Below are positions 1 to 8,052 of a DNA stretch of 44,236 nt, piece by piece. Source of the DNA: Pseudonocardia sp. Its GTDB lineage: Bacteria > Actinomycetota > Actinomycetes > Mycobacteriales > Pseudonocardiaceae. The notes under the pieces are model-generated. The model was not told the origin of the DNA. It saw nothing but the letters and a program-made list of their open reading frames with translations, and ran no database searches. A program made the position numbers and the translations under genes. The DNA is taken from contig JAOZVV010000026.1 of the NCBI GenBank assembly GCA_025869365.1, positions 35,869 through 80,104 on the forward strand, given 5' to 3'. Each line of letters begins with the position of its first letter. Positions within the stretch are counted from its first letter, which is position 1.

Positions 1-908
1 GGTTCACCTCGGGCACCGGGTCGGAGGTGCAGATGGGCAACGCCGAGGGCCGCTCGATGCTGTACCTGGAGATCCGCTGCATCCTGATGGCCAAGGGCGC
101 CGGGGTGCAGGGCCTGCAGAACGGCTCGATCTCGTGCATCGGCGTGCCGGGCGCGGTGCCGGGCGGCATCCGCGCGGTGGCCGCGGAGAACCTGATCGCG
201 AGCTGGATGGACCTGGAGTGCGCCTCCGGCAACGACCAGTCCTTCTCGCACTCGTCCATGCGCCGCGTCAGCCGGCTGCTGCCGCAACTGCTCCCGGGCA
301 CGGACTTCGTCTGCTCGGGCTACTCGGCGGTGCCGAACCCGGACAACATGTTCGCGGGCTCCAACCTCGACGTCGAGGACTACGACGACTGGAACACCAT
401 CCAGCGGGACCTCCAGGTCGACGGCGGCCTCCGGCACGTCCGGGAGAGCGAGATCCTGCAGGTCCGGGAGAAGGCGGCCCGCGCGCTGCAGGCCGTGTTC
501 GCCGAGCTCGACCTGCCGCGGATCACGGACGAGGAGGTCGAGGCGGCCGTCTACGCGCACGGCAGCGGCGACTACCCCGACCGGGACGTGCTGGAGGACC
601 TCAAGGGGGCGCAGTCGGTCATGGACCGCGGCGTCACCGGGCTCGACCTGGTGAAGGCGCTGGAGCGCAGCGGCTTCCACGACGTCGCCGAGAACCTGCT
701 GACGGTCCTGCGCCAGCGCGTCTCCGGTGACCTCCTGCAGACCTCGGCGATCCTCACCGACGACTTCGTCCCGCTGTCGGCGATCAACGACGCCAACGAC
801 TACGGCGGTCCCGGCTCCGGGTACCGCCTGGCGGGCGAGCGGTGGGAGCAGCTCAAGAAGCTGCGCCACGTGACGAGCGCCGAGAACCCCGAGACGGAGG
901 TGTCGTGA
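1..908 (+). CDS. pduC: B12-dependent propanediol/glycerol dehydratase large subunit, C-terminal part
   Basis: This is the C-terminal ~300 residues of the catalytic alpha subunit of coenzyme-B12-dependent diol/glycerol dehydratase, which converts 1,2-diols or glycerol to aldehydes. The gene begins before the window and is read from base 3. Family hallmarks are GVQGLQNGSISC (Gln and Ser of the active site), ASGNDQSFSHS (the substrate-binding Asp), GTDFVCSGYSAVPN, DNMFAGSN and the ending YGGPGSGYRLAGERW. The stop overlaps the ATG of the medium subunit as TGATG, showing translational coupling. The C-terminus ends as in classic PduC, so no other subunit is fused at this end. The family call is secure; substrate preference (propanediol or glycerol) cannot be read from this part. 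Confidence 0.93.
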   Translation, partial: FTSGTGSEVQMGNAEGRSMLYLEIRCILMAKGAGVQGLQNGSISCIGVPGAVPGGIRAVAAENLIASWMDLECASGNDQSFSHSSMRRVSRLLPQLLPGTDFVCSGYSAVPNPDNMFAGSNLDVEDYDDWNTIQRDLQVDGGLRHVRESEILQVREKAARALQAVFAELDLPRITDEEVEAAVYAHGSGDYPDRDVLEDLKGAQSVMDRGVTGLDLVKALERSGFHDVAENLLTVLRQRVSGDLLQTSAILTDDFVPLSAINDANDYGGPGSGYRLAGERWEQLKKLRHVTSAENPETEVS

Positions 909-1483
909 TGACCGCACCGGCGGCGGAACGTTCGCTCACGCTGAAGGAGATCGGGCAGGCCCAGCGGGGCACCCGGCCGGACGAGGTGGTCATCGCGGTG
1001 TCCCCGGCCTTCGCCGACCCGTTCACCAAGACGATCGTCGAGGTCCCGCACGCCGAGGTGATCCGGCAGATCCTGGCCGGCATCGAGGAGCAGGGCGTGC
1101 ACGCCCGGATGATCAAGGTGTGGGACACCGCGGACCTCGCGGCCGTCGCGCACACCGGGGCGCGGCTGTCCGGCTCGGGGATCTCGATCGGGCTGCTCTC
1201 CCGCGGCACGACGATGATCCACCAGCGGGACCTGCCGAGACTGTCCAACCTGGAGCTCTTCCCGCAGTCCCCGCTGCTCGACGCCGAGGTGTTCCGCCGG
1301 ATCGGGTCCAACGCCGCCCAGTACGCCAAGGGCGAGTCGCCGGCCCCGGTGCCCACGCGGAACGACCAGATGGCCCGGCCGCGCTGGCAGGCCAAGGCTG
1401 CGCTGCTGCACCTCAAGGAGTTCGAGTGCATCGTGGCGGGCCGCAGGCCGGTGGAGGTCGAGCCGGTGATCTCCCGCGGGTGA
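908..1483 (+). CDS. pduD: Diol/glycerol dehydratase medium subunit
   Basis: This is the beta (medium) subunit of B12-dependent diol dehydratase, 191 residues. It carries the conserved runs DEVVIAVSPAFADPFTKTI, RLSGSGISIGLLSRGTT, IHQRDLPRLSNLELFPQ and NQ-MARPRWQAKAALL-type C-terminal residues, matching PduD/GldB proteins that help hold cobalamin. Usual length is about 220 residues; this one lacks most of the hydrophilic N-terminal extension that targets some homologues to microcompartments. The ATG at 908 overlaps the large-subunit stop. The expected small subunit (PduE) does not follow; only 29 nt separate its stop from the reactivase start. Confidence 0.92.
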   Translation: MTAPAAERSLTLKEIGQAQRGTRPDEVVIAVSPAFADPFTKTIVEVPHAEVIRQILAGIEEQGVHARMIKVWDTADLAAVAHTGARLSGSGISIGLLSRGTTMIHQRDLPRLSNLELFPQSPLLDAEVFRRIGSNAAQYAKGESPAPVPTRNDQMARPRWQAKAALLHLKEFECIVAGRRPVEVEPVISRG

Positions 1484-1512
1484 GTGGGCGAACGAGCGCA
1501 TCGGCGGAGCAG

Positions 1513-3333
1513 ATGACGGAGCGGCTCGTCGTCGGGGTCGACATCGGCAACTCGACGACCGAGGCGTGCGTCGCGGCCGTCTCCGGGGAGTCCGTCGACT
1601 ACCTGGGGACGGCCCTCACGCACACGACCGGGGTGAAGGGCACGCCGCACAACACGGACGGCGCCGTGGCCGCGGTCCGGCGGGCGCTGCGGCGCGCCGG
1701 ACGCAGCGAGGCGGAGGTCGAGACGGTCCTGCTCAACGAGGCCACGCCCGTCATCTCGGGGCTGGCCATGGAGACGATCTCCGAGACCGTCATCACCGAG
1801 TCCACGATGATCGGGCACAACCCCACGACGCCGGGCGGGGTGGGTCTCGGGGTCGGCACCACGGTGGCGATCGACGCGCTGGCCGGCGCCTCCGGCCCGA
1901 CGATCGCGGTCGTGGGGCCCGCCTGGGACTTCGACGACGTCGCCGCCGAGATCGACGCGGCCGCCGACCGCGGGCTCGAGGTCGTCGCGGCGGTCCTCGC
2001 CCACGACGACGCGGTGCTCGTCGTCAACCGGCTGCGCAGGTCGATCCCGGTCGTCGACGAGGTCGGCGCGGTGGAGAAGGTGCCGCTCGGGATGCGCGCG
2101 GCGGTGGAGGTCGCGCCGCCCGGGCGCACCATCCGCACGCTGTCGGACTCCTACGGCCTGGCGTCGGTGTTCGAGCTCGACCCCGACCAGACCCGGCAGG
2201 TCTCGCCGGTGGCGCGGGCCCTGACCGGGAACCGGTCCGCCGTCGTCGTGCGGACCCCGAGCGGCGACGTGACCGACCGGCGGATCCCGGTCGGCACGCT
2301 CACCCTCTCCGGGGCCGGCAAGTCCCTGCAGGTCGACGTCGACGCGGGCGCCGAGGCGATCATGGAGGTGCTCGGCCGCGTCCAGCCGCTCGACGACGCG
2401 ACGGGCGAGCCCGGCACGCACGTCGGCGGGATGCTCGCGCAGGTCCGGGACACGATGACGGACGTGACCGGGCAGCCCGCTGCGGAGATCCGGATCCGGG
2501 ACGTGCTCGCCGTCGACACGTTCGTGCCCAAGGAGGTCCGCGGCGGCCTGGCCGGTGAGGTCGCGCCGGAGAACGCCGTCGCGCTCGCCGCGATGGTGCG
2601 CACCAGCCGGAGCCGGATGCAGGTGGTGGCCGACGAGGTCGCCGCCGCGCTCGGCTGCCGGGCGGCGATCGGCGGCGTCGAGGGCGAGATGGCGGTCCGC
2701 GGGGCGCTGACCACGCCCGGCACGGCCGTGCCGATCGCGGTGCTGGACCTCGGCGGCGGGTCGACGGACGCCGCGCTGCTCGACCGGGACGGCGTCAGCT
2801 CCGCGGTGCACGTCGCCGGGGCGGGGGAGCTGGTCACCAAGCTGATCGGCTCCGAGCTGGCGCTCGACGACCGCGATCAGGCGGAGGCGGTCAAGCGTCA
2901 CCCGCTGGCGAAGGTGGAGGGCTTCTTCCACATCCGGCACGAGGACGGGACCGTGCAGTTCTTCACCGAGCCGCTTCCGTCGCACGTGTTCGCGCGGGTG
3001 GTCACGATGACGCCCGAGGGCCCCGTGCCCGTCGCGACCCGGCACTCGGTCGACCACGTGCGACGGGTGCGCCGGGAGGCCAAGCGGAAGGTGTTCGCGG
3101 TCAACGCCGTGCGGGCGCTGCGGCAGGTGGCGCCGGGTGGCAGCCTGCGGATGCTGGACTTCGTGGTGCTGCTCGGCGGCTCGGCGCTGGACTTCGAGAT
3201 CCCGGACCTCATCGCCGACGCGCTCGCGGGCTTCGGCGTCGTCTGCGGGATCGGCAACGTCCACGGCAGCGAGGGGCCGCGCAACGCCGTGGCGTCCGGG
3301 CTGGTGGACGCCTACGTCACGGGCCCGCGGTGA
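1513..3333 (+). CDS. ddrA: Diol dehydratase-reactivating factor large subunit
   Basis: This 606-residue ATPase is the large subunit of the chaperone that swaps damaged cobalamin out of inactivated diol/glycerol dehydratase (DdrA/PduG family, about 610 residues). The N-terminal VVGVDIGNSTTEACVA and the later VLDLGGGSTDAALL are phosphate-binding loops of the actin/Hsp70-like ATPase fold. The C-terminal LRMLDFVVLLGGSALDFEIP and NVHGSEGPRNAVASGL are family hallmarks. ATG 1513 was chosen because GGAG lies 4 nt upstream and the glycine-rich loop follows at once; the frame stays open further upstream but without family similarity. It belongs to the pduCD operon. Confidence 0.93.
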   Translation: MTERLVVGVDIGNSTTEACVAAVSGESVDYLGTALTHTTGVKGTPHNTDGAVAAVRRALRRAGRSEAEVETVLLNEATPVISGLAMETISETVITESTMIGHNPTTPGGVGLGVGTTVAIDALAGASGPTIAVVGPAWDFDDVAAEIDAAADRGLEVVAAVLAHDDAVLVVNRLRRSIPVVDEVGAVEKVPLGMRAAVEVAPPGRTIRTLSDSYGLASVFELDPDQTRQVSPVARALTGNRSAVVVRTPSGDVTDRRIPVGTLTLSGAGKSLQVDVDAGAEAIMEVLGRVQPLDDATGEPGTHVGGMLAQVRDTMTDVTGQPAAEIRIRDVLAVDTFVPKEVRGGLAGEVAPENAVALAAMVRTSRSRMQVVADEVAAALGCRAAIGGVEGEMAVRGALTTPGTAVPIAVLDLGGGSTDAALLDRDGVSSAVHVAGAGELVTKLIGSELALDDRDQAEAVKRHPLAKVEGFFHIRHEDGTVQFFTEPLPSHVFARVVTMTPEGPVPVATRHSVDHVRRVRREAKRKVFAVNAVRALRQVAPGGSLRMLDFVVLLGGSALDFEIPDLIADALAGFGVVCGIGNVHGSEGPRNAVASGLVDAYVTGPR

Positions 3334-3343
3334 GGAGCCCGCC

Positions 3344-3694
3344 GTGAGCGCCACCGAGGTGCCCGCCGTCGTCGTCCTCGTCGCGGGGCCGGTCGAGGTC
3401 GCGGTCCTGCGTGAGGTCCGCGCCGGGGCGGAGGAGGAGGGCGTGCCCACCAGCGTGGTGGCCCACGACGGCCCGGACCAGCACGCCGACGCGACCGCCC
3501 TCGCCCACACCGGTGCCCTGCGCTCCCCGCTCGACACCGGCATCGGGCTGGACGCGGCGGGCGGCGTCGCGGTGCACCACGCGACGCTCCCCCTCGACCG
3601 CCCGGTCCGGGTCCTCACCCCCGGTGCGGATCCGGCGCACCTGCGCCTGGCGGGGCGGACCGCGGCCCGGATCGTCAAGGTCCTGCCGCTCTGA
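3344..3694 (+). CDS. ddrB: Diol dehydratase-reactivating factor small subunit
   Basis: A 116-residue protein of the PduH/DdrB type, the small subunit of the reactivating factor, related in fold to the dehydratase medium subunit. The features are HTGALRSPLDTGIGLDAAGG followed by a C-terminal LRLAGRTAARIVKVLPL. It starts at GTG 3344, preceded by GAGGAG at 3332-3337, 10 nt after the ddrA stop. Together with ddrA it forms the alpha2beta2 reactivase. It is the last gene of this operon; a convergent regulator gene ends 15 nt downstream. Confidence 0.88.
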   Translation: MSATEVPAVVVLVAGPVEVAVLREVRAGAEEEGVPTSVVAHDGPDQHADATALAHTGALRSPLDTGIGLDAAGGVAVHHATLPLDRPVRVLTPGADPAHLRLAGRTAARIVKVLPL

Positions 3695-3708
3695 GGCGGT
3701 GCCGCCCG

Positions 3709-4434
3709 TCAGCCGCGGAAGCGTTCCGGGTCCGGCGGCAGCGCCGCCACCACCCGGCTCAGCTCGTCGTGGTGCTCCGCCGCGGCGGACAGCAACGTGT
3801 CCGCGTCCCGGGCGAGGAACGCGTCCAGCATCGGCCGGTGGTCGTCGTGCAGACCGGCGCGGTCCGCGTCGGTGAGGAAGGCCATCGGCCGGTAGGGCTC
3901 GGTGATGTTCCACGCGGACTCGAGCATCCCCTGCAGCCGCAGCATCCCGGACGGCGCGACGAGCGCGAGGTGGAACCGGCGGCTCGCCCGGTGATAGGCC
4001 CGCGGGTCCTGCCGGAGGACGGCGTCCCCCAGCTCGTCGTGCGCCTCGCGGGCCTCGTCGTCGTCGGCAGCGGTGGCCAGCGGCAGCGCGGAGCTCAGCG
4101 CGGCGCGCTCGAGGACCCCGCGCACCACGTACAGCTCGTTCAGCTCGGCGACGGTGATCCGCGCGACCGTGTAGCCGCCGCGCGGCTCGTGATCCACCAG
4201 GCCCTCGCCCACCAGCGTCTTCAGCGACTCCCGCACCGGGATCGGGCTGACCCCGAACAGCGACGCGATCTCGTCGAGCGGGATCGTCGCGCCCGGTGCG
4301 GCGTCCCCGGACAGGATCACCCGGCGCAGCTCGTCGACGATCGTCCGCCGGTTCCCGGTGCCCGTCGCCCGCCCGAGCTGGACGGCGAACGTCGACGGCG
4401 GGCGGGACGGCCGGTAGCGCCGCGGGTCGGGCAT
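3709..4434 (-). CDS. GntR-family regulator, FadR/FCD subclass
   Basis: A 241-residue transcription factor. Residues ~28-95 form the winged helix (TIVDELRRVILSGDAAPGATIPLDEIASLFGVSPIPVRESLKTLVGEGLV). Residues ~100-230 form the helical FCD ligand domain, with the Asp/His metal-site pattern typical of such sensors (ELY..RGVLE, YHRASRRFHLAL, DDHRPMLDAF, HHDELSR). FCD regulators bind carboxylates or sugar acids and usually repress neighbouring catabolic genes. It converges on the dehydratase operon and is divergent from the XRE-cupin gene, so control of either is possible. The ATG is preceded by AGGAGA. The effector is unknown. Confidence 0.88.
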   Translation of the reverse strand: MPDPRRYRPSRPPSTFAVQLGRATGTGNRRTIVDELRRVILSGDAAPGATIPLDEIASLFGVSPIPVRESLKTLVGEGLVDHEPRGGYTVARITVAELNELYVVRGVLERAALSSALPLATAADDDEAREAHDELGDAVLRQDPRAYHRASRRFHLALVAPSGMLRLQGMLESAWNITEPYRPMAFLTDADRAGLHDDHRPMLDAFLARDADTLLSAAAEHHDELSRVVAALPPDPERFRG

Positions 4435-4528
4435 CGACTCTCCTGGACGGGCTGCGGGGTGTGTTCACGATAGGTTGGTGCCGTTTATGATGCTCAACGA
4501 ACGCGCACCATGACCCGGGGGGACGAGT

Positions 4529-5185
4529 GTGACCCAGCCCAGCAGCCCGAGGCAGCCCAGCGGCCCGCGGCAGTCCGGTGGCCCGGGACAGCCGGGCGGC
4601 CCGACCCCCGGTCCCTGGGAGCCCATCGTCGACGCCATCGGGCCCAGGGTCCGGGAGGCGCGCAGGCGGCTGGGGCTGTCCCTGCAGCAGCTCGCCCTGC
4701 GGGCGGACGTGTCCGCGGCCGCGGTCCACAAGGTGGAGCGGGGGGACATGGTGCCCACGATCACGACGCTGCTGAAGCTCTCCGGCGCGCTCGGGACGAC
4801 GGTCGCGTCGCTGGTGGACGAGCTGCCCGGGGAACCCGTCGCGCGGCACGTCCGCGCCGACGCCCGCGGGAAGGCCCCCAGGGAATGGGCGCCCGCGGCG
4901 CTCGGGGTCACCGCCGAGGGCATCGCCGAGGCGGACACGACCTGGCGCGCGGGCGGGGTGATGGCCGTCGTCGCACCGGGCGGGGAGAGCGGGGACACCC
5001 GGCCCCGCCGTGCGGGTGAGGAACTGCTGCTGGTGCTGGAGGGCGCGCTGCGGGTCGAGGTGGCGGGGGAGCAGTACGACGTCGAACCGGGGGACACCTT
5101 GCACTATCCGACGGACCGCGGGCACCGCTGGTCGAACGAGGGCGACGAGCCCGCCCGCGCGGTCTGGGTGACGATCCGTGCCTGA
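4529..5185 (+). CDS. XRE-family regulator with C-terminal cupin
   Basis: A 218-residue two-domain regulator. After a Pro/Gln/Gly-rich tail (1-30), residues ~38-92 form an XRE helix-turn-helix (VREARRRLGLSLQQLALRADVSAAAVHKVERGDMVPTITTLLKLSGAL). Residues ~140-215 form a small cupin barrel (RRAGEELLLVLEGALRVEVAGEQYDVEPGDTLHYPTDRGHRWSNEG), which senses a small ligand. GTG 4529 is preceded by a G-rich Shine-Dalgarno. Its 3' end overlaps the AIR-synthase-like gene by 8 nt, so the two are co-translated. Such proteins often control polyamine, amino-acid or aldehyde metabolism; the ligand here is unknown. Confidence 0.88.
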   Translation: MTQPSSPRQPSGPRQSGGPGQPGGPTPGPWEPIVDAIGPRVREARRRLGLSLQQLALRADVSAAAVHKVERGDMVPTITTLLKLSGALGTTVASLVDELPGEPVARHVRADARGKAPREWAPAALGVTAEGIAEADTTWRAGGVMAVVAPGGESGDTRPRRAGEELLLVLEGALRVEVAGEQYDVEPGDTLHYPTDRGHRWSNEGDEPARAVWVTIRA

Positions 5186-6170
5186 CCAGCTTCCCGAGGT
5201 CGCCTCCCTGCCCGGGTTCGCCCTTCCCGAGATCGCGGCCGCCTGCCTCGCGAACCCGGGGCTCACGGCCAAGGCCGAGATCGCGCTGGTCGGCGAGGTC
5301 CTCGGCGGGACGGACTGGATGGGCGGCCCCGGTGACGACGGCGCCGTCGTCACCGCGCACGGCGGCCCGGTCGTCGCGTGCGGGGAGGCGCTGTTCCCGC
5401 CGTTCGTGGCCGCGGACCCGCACGGTGCGGGCTTCGCCGCGGTGCTCACGAACGTCAACGACGTCGCCGCGATGGGCGCGGTGCCGCTCGGGATCGTGGA
5501 CACGGTCGTCGCTTCGGAACCGGTGGCGCGCAAGGCGCTGGCCGGGATGCGGGAGGCCGCCGAGCTCTACGACGTGCCGATCATCGGGGGGCACCTGACG
5601 ATCCACGACGGCGACCCCGCGATCTCCGCGTTCGCCGTCGGGTCCTCGTCCGCTCCGCTGTCCGTCACGCGTGCGGAGCCGGGACAGTCGCTGGTCGTGG
5701 CCGCGGCGCTCGACGGGCGGATGCGCGAGGACTTCCCGTTCTTCCCCGCGTTCGAGTCCCGCGGCCGGCGCAGTGCCGGTGACGTGCGGCTGCTCGGCGC
5801 GCTCGCGGACTCGGGTGCGGTGGTCGCGGCCAAGGACATCAGCATGGCCGGGCTGGTCGGCTCGCTGGCGATGCTCCTGGAGCCGGGACGGCTGGGGGTG
5901 ACCGTCGACGTCGACGCGGTGCCGGCGCCGGCGGGCGTGCCCCTGACCCGCTGGTTCAACTGCTTCCCGAGCTTCGGTTTCCTGCTCTGCGTCCCCGCGG
6001 GCCGGGAGGCCGAGTGCCTCGCGGCGTTCGCCGCACGGGACCTGGCGGCGGCGGTGGTGGGCGTCCTCGACGACACGGCCTCCCTGACCCTGAGCCGCGG
6101 GGACGAGCAGGTCGAGGTCCTGAACCTGAACGACACCATGATCACCGGCCTCCCGCGCGCCGGATCCTGA
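5178..6170 (+). CDS. AIR synthase-related (PurM-like) protein, sll0787-like
   Basis: A 330-residue ATP-binding protein of the PurM/SelD/ThiL superfamily. The N-terminal half shows GPGDDGAVV and AVLTNVNDVAAMGAVPLGIVDTVVA, the metal- and phosphate-binding segment. The C-terminal half shows KDISMAGLVGSLAMLLE. It is not PurM itself (no purine genes nearby, sequence divergent) and resembles the stand-alone sll0787-type group, whose substrate is not established. GTG 5178 lies inside the end of the XRE-cupin gene, so the regulator and this enzyme form one operon. An ATP-dependent phosphorylation or ligation of a small metabolite is the likely general chemistry; this is inference. Confidence 0.75.
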   Translation: MPDQLPEVASLPGFALPEIAAACLANPGLTAKAEIALVGEVLGGTDWMGGPGDDGAVVTAHGGPVVACGEALFPPFVAADPHGAGFAAVLTNVNDVAAMGAVPLGIVDTVVASEPVARKALAGMREAAELYDVPIIGGHLTIHDGDPAISAFAVGSSSAPLSVTRAEPGQSLVVAAALDGRMREDFPFFPAFESRGRRSAGDVRLLGALADSGAVVAAKDISMAGLVGSLAMLLEPGRLGVTVDVDAVPAPAGVPLTRWFNCFPSFGFLLCVPAGREAECLAAFAARDLAAAVVGVLDDTASLTLSRGDEQVEVLNLNDTMITGLPRAGS

Positions 6171-6174
6171 CCCC

Positions 6175-6252
6175 GCGAGTCGCGCTCTGGGGCCGGGCGA
6201 GTCGCGCTCTGAGGCCCCGCGAGTCGCGCTCTGGGGCCAGGCGAGTCGGGCC
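6175..6252. repeat. 22-bp tandem repeat, three full copies plus a partial
   Basis: Copies at 6175-6196, 6197-6218 and 6219-6240 share GCGAGTCGCGCTCTGRGGCC plus two variable bases; a fourth partial copy covers 6241-6252. The array begins 4 nt after the AIR-synthase-like stop codon. There are no spacers, so it is not CRISPR. Period 22 is about two helical turns. Confidence 0.9.
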
Positions 6253-6368
6253 GGGGAGCCGAGCGGACCGCTGTTCATCCGGACGAAACCGTTCGGAAAT
6301 CGAGGTGCCGCGGGAGGGACCTACAACTGACGACGTCCCGCCGTCCCCGTCGTTCCGGAGGTCCGCAC

Positions 6369-6785
6369 GTGACGGACAAGCCTCGTACCGCCCTCGTGAA
6401 CGTCGCCTGCCCGGCCGAGTGTCGCCGGGATCTCGCGCGGGCCGCGCATCACGACCGGCTGCTGCGGATCGACGCCGACCCGGACGCGATCGCCGAGCTG
6501 TTCGAGATCGCGGTGACCTGGGCCGAACTCGAGTACCCGGTGGAGGAGATGATCGCCCCCGCGGCGTGGACGGACTTCGCGGAGAGGCACCGCTGGCAGC
6601 ATCCCGACCGAGCCCTGAGGCTTCTGGCGCTGGCGTCGGACGTCGCGCTCCGCGGGGGGAGGCCGGCCGTCGCGGTGCGGGACGAGACGTTGAGCATGGC
6701 GTCGGGGGACGGGATCTGCCCCACCCTCGTCGGTACCTCCCGGCAGGCCGCCGCGGCCACGCCGCACCTGCGCCTGGCGCACTGA
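6369..6785 (+). CDS. Hypothetical protein, 138 aa
   Basis: I do not recognise this family. The reading frame has strong G/C third positions and a GGAGG Shine-Dalgarno just upstream of GTG 6369, so it is very probably real. The protein is soluble, acidic in the middle (DADPDAIAELFEIAVTWAELEYPVEEMIAPAAWTDFAERH) and predicted largely helical. It has one CPAEC pair near the N-terminus (residues ~14-19) and no membrane segment. It converges on the phosphofructokinase gene, with 34 nt between the stops. Confidence 0.65.
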   Translation: MTDKPRTALVNVACPAECRRDLARAAHHDRLLRIDADPDAIAELFEIAVTWAELEYPVEEMIAPAAWTDFAERHRWQHPDRALRLLALASDVALRGGRPAVAVRDETLSMASGDGICPTLVGTSRQAAAATPHLRLAH

Positions 6786-6819
6786 AGCCGGCCCCCGCGA
6801 CCCGCCGACCGCCCCGGCG

Positions 6820-7845
6820 TCAGCCGAAGAAGACCTCGGCCTCGGCGTAGAGGGCCGGGTCCACGAGCTTGAGCTCCTTCGTCGCCTCCGCGAGCGGCAC
6901 CGTGACGATGTCCGTGCCCCGCAGCGCCGTCATCACGCCCCAGTTCCCGGCCGCGACCGCGTCGATCGCGTGCAGGCCGAAGCGGGTCGCGAGCCAGCGG
7001 TCCCGCGCGGTCGGCGTGCCGCCCCGCTGGACGTGCCCGAGCACGGTCGTGCGGGCCTCCTTGCCGGTGCGCCGCTCGATCTCCCTGCCGAGCCAGTACC
7101 CGATCCCGCCGAGCCGGGCGTGGCCGAACTCGTCCACCTCGCCAGAGGTCGCCATCTCGGTGCCCTCCTTCGGCATCGCGCCCTCGGACACGACGATGAT
7201 CGGCGCGTAGTCCATCCGGAAGCGGCTCTCGACCCACGCGCAGACCTGCTCGATGTCGATGCGCACCTCCGGGACGAGGATCGCGTTGGCCCCGCCCGCC
7301 ATCCCGGCGTGCAGCGCGATCCAGCCCGCGTGCCTCCCCATGACCTCGACGATCAACGCCCGGTGGTGGGACTCGGCGGTGGTGTGCAGCCGGTCGATCG
7401 CCTCCGTCGCGATGTTCACGGCGGTGTCGAAGCCGAAGGTGTAGTCCGTCCCGGACAGGTCGTTGTCGATCGTCTTCGGGACCCCGACGACCTGCACCCC
7501 GTCCTGGTGCAGCCGCGCCGCGACGCCGAGGGTGTCCTCGCCGCCGATCGCGATGAGCGCGTCCACGTCCAGCTCGGCGAGGGTGCCGCGGATCCGGGCG
7601 AGCCCGTCGTCGCGGGCGAAGGGGTTGGTGCGCGAGGAGCCGAGGACCGTTCCGCCGCGGGGGAGGATCCCGCGCACCGCCGCGATGTCGAGGGGTTTCG
7701 TGTCGCCCTCGAGAACGCCTCGCCAGCCGTCCCGGAAGCCGACGAACTCGAAGCCGTACTCCGGGACGCCCTTACGGACGACCGCCCGGATCACGGCGTT
7801 GAGGCCGGGACAGTCCCCGCCTCCGGTGAGCACTCCGACGCGCAT
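6820..7845 (-). CDS. pfkA: 6-phosphofructokinase, pyrophosphate-type active site
   Basis: A 341-residue phosphofructokinase of the actinobacterial group, phosphorylating fructose-6-phosphate in glycolysis. Motifs are MRVGVLTGGGDCPGLNAVIR at the N-terminus, IGGEDTLG, PKTIDNDLSGTDYTFGFDTA and MGRHAGWIALHAG. At the two positions that separate phosphoryl donors, it carries Asp (GGED rather than GGDG/GGEG) and Lys (PKTIDND rather than PGTIDND), the pair found in PPi-dependent enzymes such as that of Amycolatopsis methanolica. The donor is therefore predicted to be PPi. The start at 7845 is at the conserved MRVG; the open frame extends upstream without similarity. Confidence 0.93.
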   Translation of the reverse strand: MRVGVLTGGGDCPGLNAVIRAVVRKGVPEYGFEFVGFRDGWRGVLEGDTKPLDIAAVRGILPRGGTVLGSSRTNPFARDDGLARIRGTLAELDVDALIAIGGEDTLGVAARLHQDGVQVVGVPKTIDNDLSGTDYTFGFDTAVNIATEAIDRLHTTAESHHRALIVEVMGRHAGWIALHAGMAGGANAILVPEVRIDIEQVCAWVESRFRMDYAPIIVVSEGAMPKEGTEMATSGEVDEFGHARLGGIGYWLGREIERRTGKEARTTVLGHVQRGGTPTARDRWLATRFGLHAIDAVAAGNWGVMTALRGTDIVTVPLAEATKELKLVDPALYAEAEVFFG

Positions 7846-8052
7846 GCAGCAGGTCCTCTCCATCGATGCAGAAGAGCCTCCGATGTTAGTCCCGTCACAT
7901 CGGTGCCGCGCGGTTGCCTCCTCATCGGGTCCTCCGGCCCCGTCGAGGGAAAGCATCAGGCCGTCGCGGGTGCTCCGGACCAGCCCCGCGGGCCGTTGTC
8001 CTCCGACAGCCGCGCAGGTTCACCGGCGGCGCACAAGGGGTAGTCCGCGCCC

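Noticed and set aside
853-3678. A 941-codon open frame antisense to the dehydratase/reactivase genes
   Set aside because: Its product is a low-complexity Arg/Pro/His/Asp-rich sequence, a typical shadow in very high-GC DNA; the plus-strand genes are unmistakable.
6175-6252. A CRISPR array
   Set aside because: The 22-bp units are directly adjacent with no spacers, and no cas genes are in the window.
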